Shown here: piece after piece, positions 1-8,459 of the stretch
Position numbering within the stretch: the first letter of the stretch is position 1
Layout: each line of letters begins with the position of its first letter
Source: Gillisella vitis
GTDB taxonomy: Bacteria > Pseudomonadota > Alphaproteobacteria > Rhizobiales > Rhizobiaceae
Length of the DNA stretch: 64,000 bases
Direction: 5' to 3'
Assembly: GCF_001541345.2 (NCBI RefSeq)
Contig: NZ_LMVL02000003.1
Coordinates: 930,001 to 994,000, forward strand
Notes under the pieces: model-generated
Databases searched by the model: none
What the model saw: only the letters and a program-made list of their open reading frames with translations
Told to the model about the DNA's origin: nothing
Made by a program: the position numbers and the translations under genes

Positions 1-305
1 TCGGAAACGCCGTCCACCAGTAGACCGACGGTCACGCCATTGACATCAGCAACGACCACGGCGCTGCGCTGGTTGACCTCGGAATTAGCCATACCAAGCT
101 TGACGGCCAGATCCACGATCGGAATGACCGTGCCGCGCAGATTCATCACGCCCAGCACTTCGTAAGGCGCATGGGGGAGCGGGGTAACCGTGGCCCAACC
201 GCGAATTTCACGAATGGACGTGGTTTTAACGCAAAATTCCTGCGCATGAAGCCGGAAAGCAATGATCTCCAGAGAGCCCGCTTGCACCAGATGCGATGTG
301 GTCAT
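1..305 (-). CDS. cheW: Chemotaxis coupling protein CheW (partial, C-terminus outside window)
   Basis: Reading the minus strand from ATG at 305 gives about 101 residues with no stop before the window edge, so the C-terminus is missing. Residues 10-30 (EIIAFRLHAQEFCVKT), the stretch VLGVMNLRGTVIPIVDL and the later VVVADVNGVTVGLLVDGVSD are the classic CheW beta-barrel signatures. CheW is a cytoplasmic adaptor that couples methyl-accepting receptors to the histidine kinase CheA. A GGGAG ribosome binding site sits 9 bases upstream of the chosen ATG. No other che gene is visible next to it, although the continuation is unseen; an isolated cheD lies 14 kb away. A CheV-type protein with a further domain beyond the edge cannot be excluded. 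Confidence 0.9.
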   Translation of the reverse strand, partial: MTTSHLVQAGSLEIIAFRLHAQEFCVKTTSIREIRGWATVTPLPHAPYEVLGVMNLRGTVIPIVDLAVKLGMANSEVNQRSAVVVADVNGVTVGLLVDGVS

Positions 306-820
306 CAAATTTTCTCCCAGCTTTCATAGGTTTGGGACAGTATTTTAGCATATACGTCCTTAAATCGCTGCCGATCCAGACACACACGTGCAATGCAAGC
401 CTCTGCACCGTGAACCGCCCGACTTGCAATCTATGCCGTAATCCTGCCAGCCTTCGATTGTGCCTCTGCCAGCCACACGTGGCCACTTTGGATTCCTTGA
501 TCAGAAACATAGTTGATGCGTCTTAACCGTTAGTGAATTCAAATATAAATTCTGGGAGGAAAGCACAGCACACCACAACCGCCGCACCGAAATACCCGAC
601 AAGCATTTGAATTATATAAATTATTTCAATAAAATTGCTTTTGGGCCAAAATATCGATTTTAAAAACCGATTTCCATATCCAAGCATCGCGCTGGATAAT
701 GCCAAGGCTCAGAAGTGTGAACCACATCATCGCCTTGAATAAATCTCAAATAGATCAAAGACTTGGGATATTCGGCGATGGAATACGACGAATCATTTTC
801 ATTGGCTGTTCGGACAAGGC
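306..820. other. Intergenic region upstream of cheW
   Basis: About 515 bases without a convincing gene. It should hold the cheW promoter. Positions 530-680 are clearly richer in A+T than the surroundings. A minus-strand 60-codon reading frame (523-705) there would encode a hydrophobic peptide, but I see no good ribosome binding site and treat it as unsupported. A 7-bp dyad (CATCGCC 728-734, GGCGATG 774-780) flanks a 39-base loop of unknown meaning. Confidence 0.4.
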
Positions 821-1258
821 CTATAGCAATCCGAGCTCGGCCAGTTCACGCTTCAAGTCGTCGGGCATATCATCCAGGCCCGCACCGCCAGCCGAAAGAT
901 CGCGCGGGGCATCTTTGGGGTCCAGATAGCGCCATCCCTGAAACGGGCGGCGTGGCGCTGGGGTGGTTTCGATGACTTCGGGGCCAAGCACCAGTTCGCA
1001 GCGGTTGATTCCGTCCGCACCGGTGACGCTGACAATGTCCAGCAGAGGCTGGCGTGCCGCCACCTGGCCCTTGATAATCCAGTAGAGCGAACCGCCATCC
1101 AGCAATTCCTCAACCCGTTTTGGCATCATCCGGGTGACATGCGAACTTTGCGGCGGCAGTCCAGCCGACATTGCCACCAGGGCGCGTTCCGCGACCCAGT
1201 GCTTAAGATCGTCGATGCTATCAGCCCCGACACAGAGTTTGATGAGATTGAGCGCCAT
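821..1258 (-). CDS. DUF1489 family protein
   Basis: 145 residues from ATG at 1258. A longer frame to 1294 exists, but the MALNLIKLCVG start fits the family. This is a small cytoplasmic protein found across Rhizobiales whose function is not established. Visible conserved pieces are LIKLCVGADSIDDLKHW, a TRMMPKR segment, and the tail around GWRYLDPKDAPRDL. There is no membrane segment or signal peptide. It lies 45 bases downstream of the serine dehydratase gene on the same strand and may be co-transcribed with it, but that does not by itself suggest a role in serine metabolism. Confidence 0.8.
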   Translation of the reverse strand: MALNLIKLCVGADSIDDLKHWVAERALVAMSAGLPPQSSHVTRMMPKRVEELLDGGSLYWIIKGQVAARQPLLDIVSVTGADGINRCELVLGPEVIETTPAPRRPFQGWRYLDPKDAPRDLSAGGAGLDDMPDDLKRELAELGLL

Positions 1259-1303
1259 GGGTTTTGCAGATAGACCTTTCAGGCAGCAGGTCAAGCGGCT
1301 CGG

Positions 1304-2707
1304 CTAACATTCAACCACATTGACGGCCAGGCCACCGAGCGAAGTTTCTTTATATTTCTCACTCATGTCGTTGCCGGTCTGGCGCATGGTCTCGATACAA
1401 GCGTCGAGCGGCACGAAATGGCTGCCATCACCCTTGATGGCCAACGATGCCGCCGTCACCGCCTTGACCGCGCCCAGCGCATTGCGCTCGATGCAGGGCA
1501 CCTGCACCAGACCCGCCACGGGATCGCAGGTCATGCCGAGATGATGTTCCAGCGCGATTTCGGCAGCATTTTCGATCTGCTCCGGGCTGCCGCCCATCAC
1601 CGCCGCCAATCCGGCCGCCGCCATGGCCGCTGCCGAACCCACCTCCCCCTGGCACCCCACTTCGGCACCGGAAATCGAGGCATTATGCTTGATGATTCCG
1701 CCAATGGCCGCTGCCGTCAGCAGATAGTCACGGATGCCTTCCTGATCGGCATCAGGGTGAAAATGCAGGTAATAGCGGATCGTCGCAGGCACGACGCCTG
1801 CTGCCCCATTGGTCGGCGCCGTCACCACCCTGCCGCCAGCGGCATTTTCCTCGTTGACGGCCATGGCATAAACGGACAGCCAGTCATTGGCGAGCAGCGG
1901 GTTCTGGCGGTTGGAGCGCCATTCTTCCTGGAGCTTGTCATGGATGTAACGGGCGCGGCGCTTGACTTTCAACCCACCAGGCAGTTCGCCCTCACCCCGC
2001 AAACCGCGATCGATACAGCCGCTCATCGCCGTCCAAAGCCGGTCGAGGCCTTCGTCCAGCGCCTGACGGCTCAGGGACACTTCCTCATTGGCGCGCTTCA
2101 TCTGGGCAATCGTCAGCCCGGATGATGCCGCCATGGCCAGCATCTGCCGGGCGGAGGCGAAAGGATAGGGAACTTTGACGGCGTGGGTTTCTGTCTTCTT
2201 CGTCTTCTGCATGGAGGCAAGCTCGATATCGGTCACCACGAAACCACCACCGATGGAATAATAGACTGTTGTCAGCAGCAGGCGACCCTGCTTGTCAAAG
2301 GCGGAAAATCGCATGCCATTGGCGTGACCCGACAGTGGCGTCTTCTTGTCCAGCACTAGATCGGTGGCCGGATTGAACTGATAGGCCGGATGTCCGGCGG
2401 GACAGACCTTGCCGCTGCGCTGTACCTCGGCGACAAGCTCCGCCATCCGATCCGGATCGACCCTGTCGGGCATCTCGCCGGTCAGGCCGATGATAACCGC
2501 GCGGTCGGTGCCATGGCCGACCCCGGTATAGGCCAGAGAACCGTGCAGGCTGACCTTCAATGCCGCAACCTCGGCGCCAGCCGGGCGCGGCCAGTCATTG
2601 GACAGGATCAGGTCAAGAAACCGGCCTGCTGCCGACATCGGCCCCATCGTGTGCGAGCTGGATGGCCCGATGCCGATCTTGAAAACGTCGAAGACGGAAA
2701 GAAACAT
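1304..2707 (-). CDS. sdaA: L-serine dehydratase, single-chain iron-sulfur type
   Basis: 467 residues, the usual length for the fused one-chain enzyme. It deaminates L-serine to pyruvate and ammonia using a [4Fe-4S] cluster. The N-terminal beta domain starts with [20 protein letters not shown], the family hallmark. The C-terminal alpha domain has the cluster cysteines in [18 protein letters not shown] and QVPCIERN, and the chain ends in Cys (VVEC), the tail seen in this family. The ATG at 2707 has no strong ribosome binding site. A separate promoter and intrinsic terminator lie 100-260 bases upstream on the same strand (2810-2967), so expression may depend on a leader or a nearby small RNA. 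Confidence 0.95.
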   Translation of the reverse strand: MFLSVFDVFKIGIGPSSSHTMGPMSAAGRFLDLILSNDWPRPAGAEVAALKVSLHGSLAYTGVGHGTDRAVIIGLTGEMPDRVDPDRMAELVAEVQRSGKVCPAGHPAYQFNPATDLVLDKKTPLSGHANGMRFSAFDKQGRLLLTTVYYSIGGGFVVTDIELASMQKTKKTETHAVKVPYPFASARQMLAMAASSGLTIAQMKRANEEVSLSRQALDEGLDRLWTAMSGCIDRGLRGEGELPGGLKVKRRARYIHDKLQEEWRSNRQNPLLANDWLSVYAMAVNEENAAGGRVVTAPTNGAAGVVPATIRYYLHFHPDADQEGIRDYLLTAAAIGGIIKHNASISGAEVGCQGEVGSAAAMAAAGLAAVMGGSPEQIENAAEIALEHHLGMTCDPVAGLVQVPCIERNALGAVKAVTAASLAIKGDGSHFVPLDACIETMRQTGNDMSEKYKETSLGGLAVNVVEC

Positions 2708-2809
2708 GCAAGGACCCTACCCGTGAAGCCGCAGCCAATAGCCTAAACTCTAGCCTTATCCTCGGCAAATTCGTGATGAAGGATCGACATTCAGTGAAAC
2801 CGCAGCGAC

Positions 2810-2855
2810 AAAAACCGCAAAACAAAAACAGCGCGGCTCGTCTCCAGCCGCGCTG
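2810..2855 (-). terminator. Intrinsic terminator upstream of sdaA, minus strand
   Basis: A perfect 10-bp stem (CAGCGCGGCT at 2829-2838 and its complement at 2846-2855) with a 7-base loop. On the minus strand it is followed by TTTTTGTTTTGCGG. No minus-strand protein gene lies upstream of it, because the next gene rightward (3180) is on the plus strand. It therefore ends either an RNA gene or an attenuated leader. Confidence 0.85.
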
Positions 2856-2932
2856 TCGTCCCCCGCCGTAAAGCGGATTTCTACCGCACCAAAGCGGCAG
2901 GCACGAGGCCAATCCCCCGAAAGCCCCCGAGC
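2810..2932 (-). ncRNA. Candidate small RNA or attenuator leader ahead of sdaA
   Basis: A roughly 120-nt minus-strand transcript is predicted from a promoter-like pair just upstream and the terminator at its 3' end. It would fold into three consecutive stem-loops: 2881-2900 (7 bp, loop TTTGGT), 2863-2876 (4 bp) and the terminator hairpin 2829-2855. I see no reading frame of note in it and do not recognise it as SRP, 6S or a known riboswitch. sdaA starts about 100 bases beyond the terminator on the same strand, so an attenuator is as likely as an independent small RNA. Confidence 0.5.
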
Positions 2933-2938
2933 ACAGCA

Positions 2939-2967
2939 TGGATAGACGATTTGGCCGCCTTGCTCAA
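2939..2967 (-). promoter_or_regulatory. Predicted sigma-70 promoter for the RNA upstream of sdaA
   Basis: Minus strand: -35 TTGAGC (2962-2967), 17-base spacer, -10 TATCCA (2939-2944). Predicted start near 2931-2933. The match is moderate; it is supported mainly by its position ahead of three stem-loops and a terminator. Confidence 0.45.
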
Positions 2968-3179
2968 TCGCTGACAGCGCTCAGAGCCGCATATTTCTTA
3001 AACGATTCTGCCAGTTCGTTGGCATAAGTGTTTCACTTTCATAATTGCCAATGGCAGATGATATTGGCACTTTGCGAATTGACCTTCCCCCATCATGATA
3101 AAACAGGATGAAAAGCGCAGATTCGCAATCCACCTGTCGCTATCCTAAACCTGCCTGTTACCCCAAGATTTGAAAGACA

Positions 3180-3962
3180 ATGTCGGATATGACCCTTCTG
3201 GATTGGCTCGCTCTGCTGCTGTTTTTCTGCTGCTGGTTCGGCCTGGCGTTTTTAACCAATGGTCGCCTGATCAAATCCCGCCTCAGCCTCAGCCGGATCA
3301 TGGCTGAGCGCCGCCGCGCCTGGATCTTCAATGCCCTGAAGCGCGACCTGCGGATGATCGACACGCAGATCCTCGCCGGTCTGCAAAACGGCACCGCCTT
3401 CTTTGCCTCGACCTCGATCATCGCCATCGGCGGCTGTTTCGCCATGCTGGGCGCCACTGAAAAGGTCGACCTGGTGCTTCGGGACCTGCCGTTGTTCGGG
3501 GCTGGAGGGCGGGCCGCATTTGAATTCAAAGTCTGCGGACTGATCGCGATTTTCGGCTATTCTTTCTTCAAGTTCGGCTGGTCCTATCGCCTGTTCAACT
3601 ATTGCACCATCCTGTTTGGCGGCCTGCCCATGCATGCGGAGGTTCGCCAGGACCCCGCCGCCGCCGAAGACGCGGCCGAAACCGTGATTGCCATGAATGT
3701 CATCGCCGCGCAGAATTTCAATTCGGGCCTGCGGGCAATCTTCATGTCGATGGGCTATCTCGGCTGGTTCCTGAACGCCTATATGTTCATGGCAACCACG
3801 GTGCTGATTTTCTTCGTACTGATGCATCGCCAGTTCTTCTCCAATGCCCGGCTGGCCGCCATGCTGAAAAATCCGCTCTCCGTGCCAGGACAGATGACAG
3901 CAAGCCTACAAACCAGCCCCCATCACGCAACCGATAGCGACAGGTCATCTGGAATGTCGTAA
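3180..3962 (+). CDS. DUF599 family membrane protein
   Basis: 260 residues with four or five hydrophobic segments: about residues 8-26, 75-95, 115-140 and 195-222. The segment around RRAWIFNALKRDLRMIDTQI and the following GTAFFASTSIIAIGG are typical of DUF599, an inner-membrane family of unknown function that is common in Rhizobiales. The last ~25 residues are hydrophilic and variable. It stands alone on the plus strand, divergent from sdaA. Confidence 0.8.
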   Translation: MSDMTLLDWLALLLFFCCWFGLAFLTNGRLIKSRLSLSRIMAERRRAWIFNALKRDLRMIDTQILAGLQNGTAFFASTSIIAIGGCFAMLGATEKVDLVLRDLPLFGAGGRAAFEFKVCGLIAIFGYSFFKFGWSYRLFNYCTILFGGLPMHAEVRQDPAAAEDAAETVIAMNVIAAQNFNSGLRAIFMSMGYLGWFLNAYMFMATTVLIFFVLMHRQFFSNARLAAMLKNPLSVPGQMTASLQTSPHHATDSDRSSGMS

Positions 3963-3994
3963 AGGACCGTGATGCCAGGTGTCATTTAAAGTGA

Positions 3995-4017
3995 CCTTGG
4001 TCTAACTCGAACCAAGG
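3995..4017. other. Small dyad between two membrane-protein genes
   Basis: CCTTGGT at 3995-4001 and ACCAAGG at 4011-4017 form a 7-bp stem with a 9-base loop. No T-run follows on either strand, so it is a weak terminator at best; it could be an operator. Confidence 0.3.
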
Positions 4018-4091
4018 GTATGATCTGCCCCGGTGACCACTTGCCATCCCAGCATGTCCGGTCGCTGTAAATAGCTGTTTCAGGACATCGC

Positions 4092-5060
4092 GTGGCTTTT
4101 CCAACCGAATCTCCCCTTCCCGCCAAATCCACCCCCCGCATCGGCCTGCTCGATTCGCTGCGCGGGGTCGCGCTGCTGGCGATGGCCTCCTATCATTTCA
4201 GCTGGGATCTGGAATTCTTCGGCTATCTGCCTGTGGGCACGGCAGAAACCGGGGTTCTGAAGATCTATGCCCGCTGTATCGCCTCGACCTTTCTGTTCCT
4301 GGTCGGCATAGGCCTGGTGCTGGCGCATCGAAATGGCATCCGTTGGAAACCGTTCGGCAAGCGATTGGCGCAGATCGCCGCAAGCGCCTTTGCCATATCG
4401 GTTGCCACCTATCTGGCCATGGGGGCAGGCTGGATCTTTTTCGGCATTCTGCATGCCATCGCGCTGATGAGCCTGCTCGGCCTGGCGTTCATTCGACTTC
4501 CGGTGGTCGTCACGCTGGGCGCGGCAATTGCCACGCTGATCCTGCCGTTTTACGCGCGCTCGGCTGTGTTCGACGCACCCTATTTCTGGTGGCTTGGCCT
4601 GTCCGAAACCATTCCGCGCTCAAATGACTATGTGCCGGTTTTTCCATGGTTTGCCGCGGTGTTGCTTGGCATTGCCAGCGCCCGCCTCGCCCTGCGGTTC
4701 GGCCTGTGGCAAAAGCTGGCGGCCTGGCCGTCCGGCCCCAAATTGCTCTCGCTTGCGGGCCGCCATAGCCTGATCTTCTACCTGGTGCATCAACCGGTGC
4801 TGATCGCTCTCGTCTACCTGGCGACGCTGGTCGTCACCCCGCCGCCGCCCGACAGAGCGGCGGCCTATGACCGCAGTTGCCAGCAATCCTGCACGGCAGG
4901 CAATAACGATGCTGGCTTTTGCCAACGGTTCTGTAGCTGCACACTGGAGAAGTTGCAGACCGGAAATATACTCGAACCGCTCCAGTCTGGGGCAATCATA
5001 GCAGCGCAAGATGAAAGGGTCCTGAAACTGGCGCGGGAATGCACGATCGCCAGCCAATAA
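4092..5060 (+). CDS. DUF1624 (heparan-alpha-glucosaminide N-acetyltransferase-like) membrane protein with Cys-rich tail
   Basis: 322 residues from a GTG start at 4092. The opening RIGLLDSLRGVALLAMASYHF and about eight hydrophobic helices (for example residues 23-35, 62-78, 93-110, 114-134, 138-153, 185-203, 226-247) match the DUF1624 acyltransferase-like family of the inner membrane. H35 lies in the expected conserved YHF position. After the last helix there is a ~70-residue hydrophilic tail with six cysteines (263, 267, 277, 281, 283, 317) arranged CxxxC, then CxxxCxC. The substrate is unknown. The next gene follows after 11 bases and is probably co-transcribed. Confidence 0.75.
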   Translation: MAFPTESPLPAKSTPRIGLLDSLRGVALLAMASYHFSWDLEFFGYLPVGTAETGVLKIYARCIASTFLFLVGIGLVLAHRNGIRWKPFGKRLAQIAASAFAISVATYLAMGAGWIFFGILHAIALMSLLGLAFIRLPVVVTLGAAIATLILPFYARSAVFDAPYFWWLGLSETIPRSNDYVPVFPWFAAVLLGIASARLALRFGLWQKLAAWPSGPKLLSLAGRHSLIFYLVHQPVLIALVYLATLVVTPPPPDRAAAYDRSCQQSCTAGNNDAGFCQRFCSCTLEKLQTGNILEPLQSGAIIAAQDERVLKLARECTIASQ

Positions 5061-5071
5061 AGGGTCCTTAC

Positions 5072-5548
5072 ATGAACGCCTATCGCATGAAGCCGCTGAA
5101 ATACCCATGGCCGCCGCTTCTTTATGTCGGCGCCTGTGTCATTGCTTTTTTTCTAGATGCCTATGTTGCTCCTGTCAGTCCTTTCCAGGACCAGGAGCCC
5201 GTTATGTGGATGACCGGCGCAATGATCGCCACCGGTGCAATCGCCATCGATTTCTGGGCCATCAAGACCCTGATGTCTAACTATACACCCCTTAGCCAGC
5301 ACCAGCGCGCCCGGCGGCTGGTGACAGAGGGGCCTTACCGCTATTCCCGCAACCCGATCTATCTCGGCTACACGCTGCTGATGGTTGCGGCAGGAATGAT
5401 TCTCGGCAATGTCTGGCTGGTCCTGGCAGCGCCCCTCACCGCCATGTTGACGACCATGGTCGCCATCCGCTGTGAGGAAATGCATCTACTGGTGCGGTTC
5501 GGTGTCGATTTCGAACGTTATTGCCAACATACACGGCGCTGGCTTTGA
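5072..5548 (+). CDS. Isoprenylcysteine carboxyl methyltransferase-like membrane protein
   Basis: 158 residues. An upstream in-frame ATG at 5039 overlaps the previous gene; 5072 is preferred because AAAGGGT precedes it. Three or four hydrophobic segments are present. The C-terminal half has the ICMT/PEMT methyltransferase signature: RLVTEGPYRYSRNPIYLGY followed by a hydrophobic hairpin and RCEEMHLLVRFG. Bacterial members methylate unknown lipids or small molecules in the inner membrane using S-adenosylmethionine. It sits 11 bases after the DUF1624 gene. Confidence 0.8.
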   Translation: MNAYRMKPLKYPWPPLLYVGACVIAFFLDAYVAPVSPFQDQEPVMWMTGAMIATGAIAIDFWAIKTLMSNYTPLSQHQRARRLVTEGPYRYSRNPIYLGYTLLMVAAGMILGNVWLVLAAPLTAMLTTMVAIRCEEMHLLVRFGVDFERYCQHTRRWL

Positions 5549-5596
5549 CGGAATACCGGACGCGATGAGGTCAAACGATGAGGGTGTCGGCTCAGA

Positions 5597-5989
5597 CTAT
5601 GAACCGACACCAATTTCCACCAGACGGGTCAGGCAAGCCTCCTCGGCCTGATCCAGTTCGGCCAGCGTTTCCTCAATATCCTTGCGCTTCTGGCGCAAAT
5701 CGTCACGCTTTTCATCGATACGCTTCATCATCAGCTTCAATTGGCCCACCTCACCCGGCGGCTGCTTATAGACATGGATGATTTCGCGAATATCTGCTAC
5801 GGTGAAGCCGATGCGACGGGCGCGCAGAATTTCTTTGAGAAGATGACGGTCGGCACCTCGGTAGACACGGGTACGGCCCTTACGCTCCGGCTGAATCAAT
5901 CCCTCATCCTCGTAGAAACGAAGAGTGCGGGTCGAAACGCCGAATTCGCGGGTCAACTCGGTGATGCTGTAAGATTTTTTCAAGGCCAT
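5597..5989 (-). CDS. MerR family transcriptional regulator (LiuR-like)
   Basis: 130 residues. An N-terminal MerR winged helix (YSITELTREFGVSTRTLRFY, residues 7-26) is followed by a coiled-coil dimerisation helix (about 78-118, KLMMKRIDEKRDDLRQKRKD). There is no clear metal-binding cysteine pattern: a single Cys sits near the C-terminus. Length and helix sequence resemble the LiuR type that controls branched-chain amino acid degradation genes, but no such genes are adjacent, so the target is unknown. GGAACACC precedes the ATG at 5989. A palindrome matching this family's style lies 39 bases upstream (6028-6043), suggesting self-regulation. Confidence 0.85.
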   Translation of the reverse strand: MALKKSYSITELTREFGVSTRTLRFYEDEGLIQPERKGRTRVYRGADRHLLKEILRARRIGFTVADIREIIHVYKQPPGEVGQLKLMMKRIDEKRDDLRQKRKDIEETLAELDQAEEACLTRLVEIGVGS

Positions 5990-6027
5990 GGTGTTCCGTA
6001 TCGCTCAAGACGATAATCATATTAACT

Positions 6028-6043
6028 TTGACGTAAAAGTCAA
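6028..6043. promoter_or_regulatory. Putative MerR-family operator
   Basis: TTGACGTAAAAGTCAA is a perfect 5-bp inverted repeat with a 6-base spacer. It lies in the promoter region of the MerR gene and upstream of no other gene start, which fits autoregulation. Confidence 0.55.
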
Positions 6044-6128
6044 TTTTTGTTCACCTCGCTGCCTCAAGCGGGAAACATCTCATTGCTTTTAAAGATTTTG
6101 CCAATTGCAGATGGAGCGCTCAAAGCGC

Positions 6129-7544
6129 CTAGATCGCAAACCACCAGGTGGCAAGCCCCAGAAACGAGAAGAACCCGGTAATATCTGTAACGGTGGTCAC
6201 GAAAACCGCCGAGGAAACCGCCGGGTCGGCACCAATCTTGTCCAGCAGCAGCGGAATGAGAATACCGGCAATGGCCGCAGCCATCATGTTGATCAGCATG
6301 GCCGAGGCAATGATGCCACCAATATTGGGGTCATGAAACCAGAAGCCGGCAATGACCCCGATCAACACGCCGAAAATCACTCCGTTCAACAATCCGACAC
6401 CGGCTTCACGCCGCACCACCCGCCAGGCATTGTGAATGTCGAGATTGCGGGTGGCGAGCGCCCTGACCGTCACCGTCATGGTCTGCGATCCGGCATTGCC
6501 GCCCATGCCCGCCACGATCGGCATCAGCACCGCCAGCGCGACGATCTGCTCAATGGTTGCCTCAAACAGCGAGATGACAGAGGCCGCCAAAAATGCGGTC
6601 AGCAGGTTGACCAGCAACCACGGCACGCGCGAGCGGGACGTCTCTGGAATGCTGTCCGACAATTCTTCATCGCCGACACCGCCCAGGCGCATCAAGTCTT
6701 CCTCGGCCTCTTCCTGGATCACGTCAACCACGTCATCGATGGTCAGCACGCCCACCAGGCGCCCGCCTTCATCGACCACGGCGGCGGAGAGAAGATCGTA
6801 TTGCTCGAAGAGTTGCGCCGCCTCTTCCTGGTCCATTTCGGCCGGGATAGGGTGGTTGGTTTCGCGCATGATGGTTTCGATCTTCACCTGCCGCTTGGTG
6901 CGCAGGATACGGTCGAGATCAACCACGCCCAGCAGCTTGAAGGTGGGATCGATGACGAAGATCTGGGTAAAGCTTTCGGGAAGACCTTCTTCCTCGCGCA
7001 TATAGTCTATGGTCTGACCCACCGCCCAGAACGGCGGTACGGCCACGAATTCCGACTGCATACGCCGTCCGGCAGAGCTTTCCGGGTAATCCAGGGCGCG
7101 GCGCAGCCGCACCCGCTCGGTAAACGGCAATTGGGCGAGGATTTCGTCGCGGTCTTCCTGGTCGAGGTCTTCGAGAATGTAGACGGCATCGTCGGAATCG
7201 AGATCGCCGATGGCAGCAGCAATCTGCTCGTTCGGCATCTGATCAACGATCTGCAGGCGGATGGCGTCATCCACCTCGGTCAGCGCCGTCATGTCGAAAT
7301 CGTCACCCAGAAGGGTAATCAGCGCCAGTCTCTGATCCGGCTGGATTGCCTCGATCAGGTCGCCCATTTCCGATTCGTGCAGATGCGCGACTTCCTTGCG
7401 CAGGAACAGCACATCACGATCGGCAATAGCGGCGCCAACAAGCGCGCGGAAATCACTGCGGATCGAGCCGTCCTCGTCGTAGATATCGGCCTTTTCCTCG
7501 TCACGGGAATGGCGCGCGCGCACTTGCTCTTCGATGTCACTCAT
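6129..7544 (-). CDS. mgtE: Magnesium transporter MgtE
   Basis: 471 residues from ATG at 7544, chosen over a longer frame because CGGGAG lies just upstream. MgtE is a homodimeric, Mg2+-gated channel of the inner membrane. Order of domains: superhelical N domain (about 45-145, with repeated LE/DLD segments), two CBS domains (about 150-270, including MRETNHPIPAEMDQEEA and GVLTIDDVVDVI), the connecting helix, and five transmembrane helices in the last ~170 residues (for example LLTAFLAASVISLFE and IVALAVLMPIVAGMGGNAG). The PIVAGMGGNAGSQ segment is the conserved pore signature. It is a single gene, not part of an obvious operon. Confidence 0.95.
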   Translation of the reverse strand: MSDIEEQVRARHSRDEEKADIYDEDGSIRSDFRALVGAAIADRDVLFLRKEVAHLHESEMGDLIEAIQPDQRLALITLLGDDFDMTALTEVDDAIRLQIVDQMPNEQIAAAIGDLDSDDAVYILEDLDQEDRDEILAQLPFTERVRLRRALDYPESSAGRRMQSEFVAVPPFWAVGQTIDYMREEEGLPESFTQIFVIDPTFKLLGVVDLDRILRTKRQVKIETIMRETNHPIPAEMDQEEAAQLFEQYDLLSAAVVDEGGRLVGVLTIDDVVDVIQEEAEEDLMRLGGVGDEELSDSIPETSRSRVPWLLVNLLTAFLAASVISLFEATIEQIVALAVLMPIVAGMGGNAGSQTMTVTVRALATRNLDIHNAWRVVRREAGVGLLNGVIFGVLIGVIAGFWFHDPNIGGIIASAMLINMMAAAIAGILIPLLLDKIGADPAVSSAVFVTTVTDITGFFSFLGLATWWFAI

Positions 7545-7694
7545 GCTCGCGCTCCCGTTCCTGTCGCTTTCGTGGCGGCGAAGAGACGAATCCCTCACCG
7601 CCAATGAAGAGCTTCACCATAACTGCATGACAGAAGCGATACATGCCACAAAAAACGGCAGGCGCATGCAGGATGATGTGCGTAATCACAGGAC

Positions 7695-7727
7695 AAGCGC
7701 CGTGCAGATCAATGGTACACGGCGCTT
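7695..7727. terminator. Hairpin downstream of flavodoxin gene
   Basis: A perfect 10-bp stem (AAGCGCCGTG 7695-7704 and CACGGCGCTT 7718-7727) with a 13-base loop, 12 bases beyond the stop codon of the minus-strand flavodoxin gene. No T-run follows, so it is probably an mRNA 3' end stabiliser or a weak terminator. Confidence 0.5.
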
Positions 7728-7739
7728 GGGAAGAGCCGA

Positions 7740-8291
7740 TTACTTCAACCGACCAGCGATATCTGCAACACGTTTGCCATAGGCAAGCGCGGTATCGAGG
7801 TCGCCCTGGGGAATCTCATCGACGCTGGCATCGGAAGGCGACTGGACCAGAAGCCCGACCGAACCACCGAGATTGTTGATGTCGGTGCGTTGCGCAGCCT
7901 TGCTATTGCTCGGCAAAAGACCGAGGCTAACCCAGATGCCGCCGTGTTGAGATGCCAAAGTCTGCAAGGAAATCAACGCGACCGCCTTGTCGCCGTTCAA
8001 GCTGGCGCTGTTGACGAATCCACCGAAAACCTTGTCGTGCCAGCCGCGTGTGAACCAGATCTTCGACGACGCCTCGGCAAATTTCTTGAACTGCCAGCTT
8101 ACATTGCCCATGTAGGTCGGCGACCCGAAAATGATGGCGTCAGCGGCAGACAGGCTGTCCCAGCCGGCTTCCGAAACATTGCCCTCACTATCGATTTCGA
8201 TCAGTTCGGCGCTAGCACCCTTGGCAACATATTCCGCAACCCGTTTGGTGTGGCCATAGCCCGAGTGAAAAACAACAGCAACCTTCGTCAT
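7740..8291 (-). CDS. Flavodoxin-like NAD(P)H oxidoreductase (WrbA-related)
   Basis: 183 residues from ATG at 8291. The N-terminal VVFHSGYGHTKRVAEYVA is the FMN phosphate-binding loop of the flavodoxin/WrbA fold, followed by GSPTYMGNVSWQFKKF, the second flavin contact region. It is probably a soluble FMN enzyme reducing quinones or a related electron acceptor. The protein is shorter than WrbA of E. coli (about 198) and lacks some of its insertions, so the symbol is withheld. It is a single gene with its own ~165-base upstream region. Confidence 0.85.
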   Translation of the reverse strand: MTKVAVVFHSGYGHTKRVAEYVAKGASAELIEIDSEGNVSEAGWDSLSAADAIIFGSPTYMGNVSWQFKKFAEASSKIWFTRGWHDKVFGGFVNSASLNGDKAVALISLQTLASQHGGIWVSLGLLPSNSKAAQRTDINNLGGSVGLLVQSPSDASVDEIPQGDLDTALAYGKRVADIAGRLK

Positions 8292-8459
8292 CAACTGCCC
8301 CTTTATGCATGCTGGAAGCCGAAACAGCTCTGCGGTTTCGGCCTATCTGAACCTCATTCCGGGCAATTCGCCCGGCGCCGAACAGATAGCGATCCGTCAC
8401 CGGCCCGAAAAGAAGGCAGATTCCGTGCTGATAGGGTGAAAAAAGTAACTGCTACCCGA

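Noticed and set aside
523..705. 60-codon hydrophobic frame in the AT-rich stretch near the left edge
   Set aside because: The hydrophobicity follows from A+T content; no ribosome site or conserved neighbour supports translation.
6105..7607. 500-codon open frame on the plus strand antisense to mgtE
   Set aside because: It is a GC-rich shadow of mgtE. The translated protein is His/Gln/Arg-rich with no fold-like pattern, while the minus strand encodes all MgtE motifs.
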